Assembly (NCBI GenBank): GCA_002408065.1
Contig: DHQI01000049.1
Location: forward strand, 412 to 20,816
Length of the DNA stretch: 20,405 bases
Source of the DNA: Bacteroidales bacterium UBA5342
Lineage (GTDB): Bacteria > Bacteroidota > Bacteroidia > Bacteroidales > UBA5342
Reading direction: 5' to 3'
Made by a program: the position numbers and the translations under genes. Below, piece after piece: positions 14,900 to 20,405 of the stretch. The stretch's first letter is position 1. Each line of letters starts with the position of its first letter. The notes beneath the pieces were generated by a model, which was not told the origin of the DNA, did not search any database, and saw only the letters and a list, made by a program, of their open reading frames with translations.

Positions 14900-17527
14900 A
14901 TGAAAGTAAGAAAAGTTATAACGCTGTTGGTTTTAATGTTCTCTACGCTGCTGATAGCACAGGATAAAAAACAGATGTTATTTATCAGCTCTTACAATTC
15001 ACGATTCCCTACATTTTTCAAACAGATTGATGGTCTTAAGTCTGTTCTAGACTCTCCTGATATAGCAATTGATGTTGAGTTTATGGATAGCAAACGTTTC
15101 ACTGACACCACATCGCAGCGTCTTTTTTTCGAATTCCTTGAGCACAAGTTAGAATACACAGAAAAATATGATGCCATCATTGCAGCAGACGACAATGCTT
15201 TCAACTTCTGCCTTGAGCACCCCATGCTTTTCAGCAATACTCCACTGGTATTTATGGGCGTTAACAATATTCCATTGGCCCTTGCACAAGATCACCAGCC
15301 ATACGTTACCGGCGTGATCGAGGCTGTTTCTCTTAAAGAAACCATCGACCTCATGCTACATTTACAGCCTAAACAGAGCAAGGTTTTCGCTATTTCGGAC
15401 AATACCACATCAGGACTACAATCGACACGCTCATTTCAACTTATACAAAAAGACTATCCCCATATATCTTTTGAACTTATCGATATGGGACAATGTGAGT
15501 CACTTTCAGAATTCACGAAACAAGTACAAAATATTCCTCCACACGCTCCCGTCCTACTTCTTTCTGCCTTACAAGATGCCCTATATCAACATTATGACTT
15601 TAAAACATCATTAAATATTATCTGCAACAATACCGATGCTCCCGTATTTCACTTGTGGGAACACGGGCTGGGCGAAGGCATCCTGGGCGGAAAACTAATA
15701 TCACAATACAAGCAGGGACAAACTGCAGCAAGCATCGTACAGAAGCTTCTTAACGGCACAGATGTCTCTTCGTTAAAAGTTATCAATGACAGTCCAAATG
15801 CGTATATGTTTGACTATAAACAACTGACAAAACATGACATATCACTAAAACAACTTCCGGATAATTCGATCATCATTAACCGACCCCAGTCTTTTCTCAA
15901 AACACATTTTAAGTTATTAATTTTTACACTCTTCATTTTCTCTACACTGGTTTTTCTAATTGCTTTTTTATCGCTCAACATACGCAAACGAAAATCTACA
16001 GAACAAGCATTGCGGGAACAGAACAAAGAAGTCAGCAATCTGAATCAAAACCTTAAATTAAGCCAAAAAGCTGTTAGCGAAGAAAGAAATAGATTCAAGG
16101 CGCTTTTCTACAATCACAGTGCTATTAAATTGATCGTTGACCCTGATAATGGAAACATTATTGAAAGTAATCAAGCAGCATCAGATTATTATAGATGGAG
16201 TATCAACGAACTGAAAAAGCTACGCATTTACGATATAGACATTTCAAATGAGAAAACAATTAGCGAAAGAATGTCTCTTGTTATTTCTACTGATAAAATA
16301 CGATTTGAAGCCAAACATAAAACTGCCGATGACCGTATAGTAGATGTAGAAGTCTACTCAAGTATGGTACCAATAGCAGGAAAAAACTACATTCTGGCCT
16401 TGATACACGACATTGCTGAAAAAAAAGAATTCGAACGCCAATCAAGACAGCTAAGCCGGGCAGTAGAACAAAACCCCACAGCTATCGTCATTACTAACAA
16501 AGATGGGATAATAGAATATATCAATCCGGCTTTTTCTAAGATATCCGGTTATTCCTTAGACGATGTGGCAGGAAAAACACCACGTATCTTAAAATCAGGC
16601 GTCCATCCACAAGAACTCTATAAGAATATGTGGGAGACACTCCTTGCCGGAAAAAATTGGCATGGCGAACTTGTCAACAAAAGCAAATCCGGAAAGCTCT
16701 ACCATGTCAGCAACGCCATTTCGCCAATTTTGGATACACAAAACAAAATCGTACAATTCGTTTCAGCTAGTGAAGATATTAGCGAAAAACAAAAGATGCT
16801 TGATGAACTCATTATTGCTAAAGAAAAAGCAGAAGAATCAAATAAATTAAAATCAGAATTCATTCATAACATGTCGCACGAAGTACGCACACCAATGAAT
16901 GGGATAATGGGTTTTTCAGCATTTCTTGCAAACGAAGAACTCTCTAAAGAGCGTAGAATTAAGTATGCAGAGATCGTCAAAAGAAGCAGTCAACAACTTC
17001 TGCAAATTATCGATGACATCCTGGAAATCTCTAAACTCGATACCAAACAAACCACTGTTCATTATGAAGTATTCTGCATCAATACTCTGATAAAAGAGCT
17101 ATATTCAGTATTTAAGACCAACCCTAAAAGTCAGAATTTTAATTTTGAATTAGCCATAAAAGATATTGACAAAGAACGCCTGATAAAGACAGATAAGACC
17201 AAACTATATAATATCTTAAACAACCTACTGAGTAATGCTTTTAAGTTTACCAACGAAGGTTTTGTAAAATTCGGTTACACCCCTGTTGCTGATAAAATTA
17301 AATTCTTTGTGGAAGATTCAGGTGTCGGCATCTCTAAAGAAAACCTAACAACTGTCTTCAACCGATTCGAACAGGAAGAAAAAGACATATCACTGAAATA
17401 TGGCGGCTTGGGCTTAGGACTTTCCATCTCGCAAGAAAATGCCAGATTACTTAATGGACATATTTCCGTGGAGTCAAAAAAAGGAGTTGGCTCTACCTTC
17501 TACCTTAGCCTCCCCGGTAAGGTGTAA
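14900..17527 (+). CDS. Membrane sensor histidine kinase with periplasmic ABC-substrate-binding-like sensor and two PAS domains
   Basis: 875 residues. A signal sequence (1-20) precedes a roughly 300-residue periplasmic domain (MLFISSYNSRFP..., VFMGVNN, LLLSALQD) resembling the ABC transporter substrate-binding fold of the PF04392 type, here used as a ligand sensor. One transmembrane helix follows at about 339-361, then a short coiled linker, PAS1 (about 400-510), PAS2 (about 520-640, with the YINPAFSKISGYS core), a HisKA domain with MSHEVRTPMNG and phospho-acceptor His660, and a HATPase domain with N-box NNLLSNAFKF (774-783), G1 DSGVGIS (806-812) and GGLGLGLS (835-842). It ends right after the ATPase domain: no receiver or HPt domain and no response-regulator gene beside it, so its partner is elsewhere. 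The ligand is unknown. Confidence 0.92.
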   Translation: MKVRKVITLLVLMFSTLLIAQDKKQMLFISSYNSRFPTFFKQIDGLKSVLDSPDIAIDVEFMDSKRFTDTTSQRLFFEFLEHKLEYTEKYDAIIAADDNAFNFCLEHPMLFSNTPLVFMGVNNIPLALAQDHQPYVTGVIEAVSLKETIDLMLHLQPKQSKVFAISDNTTSGLQSTRSFQLIQKDYPHISFELIDMGQCESLSEFTKQVQNIPPHAPVLLLSALQDALYQHYDFKTSLNIICNNTDAPVFHLWEHGLGEGILGGKLISQYKQGQTAASIVQKLLNGTDVSSLKVINDSPNAYMFDYKQLTKHDISLKQLPDNSIIINRPQSFLKTHFKLLIFTLFIFSTLVFLIAFLSLNIRKRKSTEQALREQNKEVSNLNQNLKLSQKAVSEERNRFKALFYNHSAIKLIVDPDNGNIIESNQAASDYYRWSINELKKLRIYDIDISNEKTISERMSLVISTDKIRFEAKHKTADDRIVDVEVYSSMVPIAGKNYILALIHDIAEKKEFERQSRQLSRAVEQNPTAIVITNKDGIIEYINPAFSKISGYSLDDVAGKTPRILKSGVHPQELYKNMWETLLAGKNWHGELVNKSKSGKLYHVSNAISPILDTQNKIVQFVSASEDISEKQKMLDELIIAKEKAEESNKLKSEFIHNMSHEVRTPMNGIMGFSAFLANEELSKERRIKYAEIVKRSSQQLLQIIDDILEISKLDTKQTTVHYEVFCINTLIKELYSVFKTNPKSQNFNFELAIKDIDKERLIKTDKTKLYNILNNLLSNAFKFTNEGFVKFGYTPVADKIKFFVEDSGVGISKENLTTVFNRFEQEEKDISLKYGGLGLGLSISQENARLLNGHISVESKKGVGSTFYLSLPGKV

Positions 17528-17556
17528 TCAGAAAGAAATAAATGATTACGCTTTTT
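17524..17556 (+). terminator. Weak hairpin with T-run at the end of the sensor kinase gene
   Basis: GTAATCA (17524-17530, containing the stop codon) pairs with TGATTAC (17543-17549) and is followed by GCTTTTTAT. Only 7 AT-rich pairs with a 12-nt loop, so efficiency is uncertain. Confidence 0.4.
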
Positions 17557-17651
17557 ATCCTCAAGGACTAAAACAATAGAAACTTAAAATTTCTCACCTC
17601 CTACCTCCAACTTAAATCCCTCATTTAAAATTGCTAAGCTTAGCTACAGCG

Positions 17652-18284
17652 TCACTTTTTTCGCGCCACACTCATGCCATCACGGATCGGAAAAATCACA
17701 ACTTCCACCCTAGCATCATTTTGCACTAAATCATTATAAGCCAAAATACCCTGTGTCTGTTTATCTTTAGCTTCCACCTTTTCTACTACCTTACCATCCC
17801 ACAGAATATTATCCGCTATTAGGTAGCCACCGGAGCGAATTTTTTCAAACACACTATTATAATAGTCTTCGTAATGACGCTTATTGGCATCTATAAATAC
17901 CAGATCAAACACATCATCCAACGTCGGAATAATCTCCAGAGCATCCCCTATATGCAATTTCACTTTATGCCCGTGCTCTGACAGATCAAAAAAGCCTTGT
18001 GCGAACTCCTCTATCTCATCATTCACTTCTATAGTATGTATTTCGCCGTCTTCGGGCAATGCCTCAGCCATGCACAAAGCAGAATATCCGGCAAAAGTCC
18101 CTAACTCCAAAACACGTTTGGGTTGTATCATTTGGCACAACATATATAATATACGTCCCTGCAAATGCCCACTCACCATACGAGGCCATAAAAGGTCACG
18201 GTGCGCCTCTCTGTTGAGACGTTTCAACAAAGTCGGTTCGGCATCTATATGTTCAAGGATATACTTTTCTAATTCACTATTCAT
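17652..18284 (-). CDS. SAM-dependent O-methyltransferase (caffeoyl-CoA/catechol OMT-like family)
   Basis: 210 residues from the ATG at 18284. A TTG 28 codons upstream would add a basic, poorly conserved-looking extension; bacterial members are usually 210-225 residues, so the ATG is preferred. Motif I of the SAM-binding Rossmann fold is LELGTFAGYSAL (59-70), the acidic loop is TIEVNDE (84-90), then GDA (113-115), the metal-associated FIDANKRHY (130-138) and DNILWDG (158-164). The pattern fits the divalent-metal-dependent Methyltransf_3 family. The substrate (catechol-type small molecule or other) is not evident. It is monocistronic and converges on the sensor kinase gene. Confidence 0.9.
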   Translation of the reverse strand: MNSELEKYILEHIDAEPTLLKRLNREAHRDLLWPRMVSGHLQGRILYMLCQMIQPKRVLELGTFAGYSALCMAEALPEDGEIHTIEVNDEIEEFAQGFFDLSEHGHKVKLHIGDALEIIPTLDDVFDLVFIDANKRHYEDYYNSVFEKIRSGGYLIADNILWDGKVVEKVEAKDKQTQGILAYNDLVQNDARVEVVIFPIRDGMSVARKK

Positions 18285-18572
18285 GTCCGTTCTATTTGTG
18301 GTTGTAAAAATACAATATTTCCGTACAGATAAAGAATGCCTCACCTTTGATGCAAAACAAATCAACAAATTCTTCTTCTATGATAAAAACAAATCATATA
18401 TAATATAATATAAAAAAGGGCTTCTTATCCATTTGATTGACTAATCTTAAACAATAGCAGAACAACATATTTTGTCCATTATCAAAGAATTAATCATTAG
18501 CAGTCAGAACACTCAAAAAACAAGATAACAATAAGCTCTACGATATTTTTTAGCATTATTTCAGGATTATTA

Positions 18573-18602
18573 TTGCAGGATTAAAAAATTGAACTATTTT
18601 TG
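18573..18602 (+). promoter_or_regulatory. Distal promoter P1 upstream of the tRNA-tuf cluster
   Basis: TTG (18573-18575), a 19-bp spacer and TATTTTTG (18595-18602) fit the Bacteroidota sigma-A consensus well. GCGCCCGCT follows, similar to the GCATCCGCT after promoter P2. The leader it would make runs about 210 nt to the first tRNA and contains a GCTGT-AACG-ACAGC hairpin at about 18625-18638. Confidence 0.75.
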
Positions 18603-18738
18603 CGCCCGCTAAAAGAAAAAGGGGCTGTAACGACAGCTATTTTCAAGCCAATGTTCACACCTTATAAGGGTGGAAATTTAAAGGTTTTGACAGTTTATTA
18701 ACAACGAAAATATTTTTTCGAAAAATTAAACCTCAACC

Positions 18739-18769
18739 TTTGTTTGTTTGAAAAATAATACTACTTTTG
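18739..18769 (+). promoter_or_regulatory. Proximal promoter P2 of the tRNA-tuf cluster
   Basis: TTTG (18739-18742), a 19-bp spacer and TACTTTTG (18762-18769) form a near-ideal Bacteroidota promoter. Transcription should start around 18774, about 43 nt before tRNA-Tyr. Between 18285 and P1 I see no gene. Confidence 0.82.
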
Positions 18770-18816
18770 CATCCGCTTTGACAAAAGAGTCAATACAAGC
18801 GAAAAATACTGAATTA

Positions 18817-18899
18817 GGGAGGATACCAAAGCGGCCAACTGGGACGGACTGTAACTCCGTTGACTTATGTCTTCGCAGGTTCGAATCCTGCTCCTCCCA
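18817..18899 (+). tRNA. tRNA-Tyr (anticodon GTA)
   Basis: 83-nt class II tRNA. The acceptor stem GGGAGGA pairs with TCCTCCC (18892-18898), with discriminator A. The anticodon stem ACGGA/TCCGT encloses CTGTAAC with GTA at 18851-18853. The T arm contains GGTTCGAATCC. There is a long variable arm, as expected for Tyr. CCA is not encoded. Confidence 0.97.
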
Positions 18900-18981
18900 C
18901 GAATTTCAAAACTGAATTCTCCCGCAAGAAATTGCACCGCTTGACGAAGCACTGGAAGTTCCATTTTGGAATTTAAGATTT

Positions 18982-19054
18982 GCGGGAATAGCTCAGTTGA
19001 TAGAGCATTAGCCTTCCAAGCTAAGGGTCGCGGGTTTGAGTCCCGTTTCCCGCT
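18982..19054 (+). tRNA. tRNA-Gly (anticodon TCC)
   Basis: 73 nt. The acceptor GCGGGAA pairs with TTCCCGC (19047-19053), with discriminator T. The anticodon stem TTAGC/GCTAA encloses CTTCCAA with TCC at 19015-19017. The D-arm reads AGCTCAGTTGATAGAGC and the T-loop region GGGTTTGAGTCCC. CCA is not encoded. Confidence 0.97.
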
Positions 19055-19134
19055 CGAAGAAGATAGTGAGAGGGGCACTTATCGTAGTTATATTAGAGCG
19101 AGAGTGTTCTTCTTCGAAATATGTGAATTAAAAA

Positions 19135-19208
19135 GCCGAATTAGCTCAGCTGGCCAGAGCACGTGATTTGTAATCTCGGGGTCCCCAGTTCGAATCTGGG
19201 ATTCGGCT
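19135..19208 (+). tRNA. tRNA-Thr (anticodon TGT)
   Basis: 74 nt. The acceptor GCCGAAT pairs with ATTCGGC (19201-19207). The anticodon loop TTTGTAA carries TGT at 19169-19171. The anticodon stem CGTGA/TCTCG has a T-T mismatch in its middle pair (positions 29-41). The T stem CCCAG/CTGGG is perfect. CCA is not encoded. Confidence 0.95.
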
Positions 19209-19233
19209 CTTCACGTATTAAAACAACAGAGAC

Positions 19234-19257
19234 GGTAACTGAGCCTGTCGAAGTTCT
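19234..19257. repeat. REP-like motif GGTAACTGAGCctgTCGAAGTT between two tRNA-Thr genes
   Basis: AACT and AGTT flank a GAGC-ctg-TCGA core, the same layout as the motif at 9365-9390 and close to the actgagcntgtcgaagt pattern that recurs in Bacteroidota intergenic DNA. It abuts the 5' end of tRNA-Thr(GGT). Family membership is from memory, not from a search. Confidence 0.5.
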
Positions 19258-19329
19258 GCCGACGTAGCTCAGGGGTAGAGCGCTTCCTTGGTAAGGAAGA
19301 GGTCACGAGTTCAAATCTCGTCGTTGGCT
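19258..19329 (+). tRNA. tRNA-Thr (anticodon GGT)
   Basis: 72 nt. The acceptor GCCGACG pairs with CGTTGGC (19322-19328, one G-T wobble). The anticodon stem CTTCC/GGAAG encloses TTGGTAA with anticodon GGT. The T stem ACGAG/CTCGT is perfect. CCA is not encoded. It is the last tRNA before tuf. Confidence 0.96.
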
Positions 19330-19443
19330 CTCTTATATATTGATGTATATATAGGAGGGCATTATTTATTAGAGAATTTTTATTTGGATATTATTCCTGA
19401 AATCAAACAAACTTAATATTTTTTATTATTAAAATCATTAGTC

Positions 19444-20405
19444 ATGGCAAAAGAACATTTTGATCGATCCAAGCCGCACGTGAACATTGGTACAATTGGT
19501 CACGTTGACCACGGTAAAACTACCTTGACAGCTGCAATTACAAAAGTATTAGCAGAAAAAGGACTTTCTGAGATGAAAGATTTCGACCAGATCGATAACG
19601 CTCCGGAAGAAAAAGAAAGAGGTATTACTATTAATACTGCTCACGTTGAGTATCAAACTGAAAACCGTCACTACGCACACGTTGACTGTCCTGGTCACGC
19701 CGATTACGTAAAGAACATGGTTACAGGTGCTGCTCAAATGGACGGAGCTATTCTTGTTTGTGCCGGTACTGATGGTCCTATGCCTCAAACTCGTGAGCAC
19801 ATCCTACTTTGTCGTCAGGTAAACGTACCTAAAATCGTTGTTTTCTTGAACAAAGTTGATATGGTAGATGACGAAGAGCTTCTTGAACTTGTTGAGATGG
19901 AACTTCGCGAACTACTTGACTTCTATGAGTTCGAAGGTGATGATACTCCTATCATTTACGGTTCTGCTCTTGGTGGTCTTAACGGAGAGCCAGAATGGGT
20001 AGAAAAAATCATGGAATTGATGGATGCTGTGGATACTTGGATTCCACTTCCAAAACGTGATGTAGATAAGCCATTCTTGATGCCTGTAGAGGACGTATTC
20101 TCTATTACTGGTCGTGGTACTGTTGCAACTGGTCGTATCGAAACTGGTATCATCAAAACTGGTGAAGAAATGCAAATCATTGGTTTAGGTGCTGAAGGTA
20201 AGAAAACAGTATGTACTGGTGTTGAGATGTTCCGTAAAATTCTTGACGAAGGACAAGCTGGTGATAACGTAGGTCTATTGCTTCGTGGTATAGACAAAAA
20301 CGAGATCAAACGTGGTATGGTTATCACTCACCCTGGTACTATCACTCCTCACACTAAATTCAAAGCTGAGGTTTATATCTTGAAAAAAGAAGAAGGTGGT
20401 CGTCA
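19444..20405 (+). CDS. tuf: Elongation factor Tu, 3' end outside the window
   Basis: The first 320 codons of a protein of about 395 residues. EF-Tu brings aminoacyl-tRNA to the ribosome in a GTP-dependent way. The G1 loop is GHVDHGKT (19-26), the RGITI switch I segment is present, G3 is DCPGH (81-85), G4 NKVD (136-139) and G5 GSAL; domain 2 begins around PLPKRDVDKPF and includes GRGTVATGRIETG. The ATG follows a 114-bp AT-rich spacer after tRNA-Thr(GGT), in which I see no TAnnTTTG box, so the gene is probably transcribed together with the four tRNAs from P1/P2. An AGGAGGG at 19350-19356 is too far from the ATG to act as a ribosome binding site. Codon choice looks more restricted than in neighbouring genes, as expected for a very highly expressed protein. 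Confidence 0.98.
   Translation, partial: MAKEHFDRSKPHVNIGTIGHVDHGKTTLTAAITKVLAEKGLSEMKDFDQIDNAPEEKERGITINTAHVEYQTENRHYAHVDCPGHADYVKNMVTGAAQMDGAILVCAGTDGPMPQTREHILLCRQVNVPKIVVFLNKVDMVDDEELLELVEMELRELLDFYEFEGDDTPIIYGSALGGLNGEPEWVEKIMELMDAVDTWIPLPKRDVDKPFLMPVEDVFSITGRGTVATGRIETGIIKTGEEMQIIGLGAEGKKTVCTGVEMFRKILDEGQAGDNVGLLLRGIDKNEIKRGMVITHPGTITPHTKFKAEVYILKKEEGGR

Noticed and set aside
18285..18368. 28-codon N-terminal extension of the O-methyltransferase from a TTG
   Set aside because: The family usually starts close to the ATG at 18284; the extension shows no conserved feature.
18761..19078. 105-codon reading frame on the minus strand containing RDSNPRPLAWKANALSTE
   Set aside because: It is the antisense of tRNA-Tyr and tRNA-Gly; this peptide is a well-known false product of tRNA regions.
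18966..19166. 66-codon reading frame on the plus strand with SSVDRALAFQAKGRGFESR
   Set aside because: It runs through tRNA-Gly into tRNA-Thr(TGT); the RNA genes explain the sequence.
1..20405. CRISPR array, integrase, transposase, toxin-antitoxin or defence operon
   Set aside because: I looked on both strands and saw no spaced direct-repeat array and no protein with such motifs.

Overview
The window looks like chromosomal core sequence from a member of the Bacteroidota, probably a fermentative or facultatively anaerobic Bacteroidales/Marinilabiliales-type organism. The phylum call rests on repeated TAnnTTTG-type -7 boxes (TACTTTTG, TATTTTTG), two of them with TTG/TTTG exactly 19 bp upstream, on the near absence of Shine-Dalgarno sequences, on AT-rich intergenic tracts, on tRNA genes without encoded CCA, and on protein types typical of that phylum. 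The genus cannot be decided from the sequence alone.

Layout. 1-228: edge of a 21-bp tandem repeat and leader. 229-1734 (+): phosphohexomutase, ending at a strong bidirectional hairpin shared with the convergent 1880-4474 (-) gene, a secreted clan GH-A-like glycosidase with three fibronectin III domains. A 720-bp AT-rich divergent spacer follows; it holds a 5'-UTR hairpin, -7 boxes for both directions and one operator-like dyad. 5195-9249 (+): a formate module, pflB - pflA - focA-type channel: pyruvate formate-lyase, its radical-SAM activase and a formate/nitrite transporter. Together they convert pyruvate + CoA to acetyl-CoA + formate and move the formate across the membrane. 9470-10900 (+): SelO-type protein AMPylase. 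11001-11858 (+): secreted beta-rich protein with a Gly/Met/Ser-rich insert. 11859-12149: terminator, a large palindromic element and short direct repeats. 12150-12980 (-): ferredoxin-nitroreductase fusion. 13589-14815 (+): phosphoserine phosphatase with two ACT domains. 14900-17527 (+): orphan membrane sensor histidine kinase with a periplasmic ABC-substrate-binding-like sensor. 17652-18284 (-): SAM-dependent O-methyltransferase. 18573-20405 (+): tandem promoters, then tRNA-Tyr, tRNA-Gly, tRNA-Thr(UGU), tRNA-Thr(GGU) and the first 320 codons of tuf (EF-Tu), the widely conserved tRNA-tuf translation cluster.

Several start codons were moved from upstream TTG extensions to internal ATGs on sequence grounds: pflA (7612), selO (9470), the Gly-rich secreted protein (11001) and the O-methyltransferase (18284).

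I found no CRISPR array, integrase, transposase, toxin-antitoxin pair or defence cluster, and no convincing undescribed multi-gene system. The points most worth a second look are RNA- or DNA-level: the 5'-UTR hairpin of the glycosidase, the pflB/pflA intercistronic hairpin, the palindromic element near 12.0 kb, two REP-like motifs, and the distal promoter with an unexplained leader upstream of the tRNA-tuf cluster.
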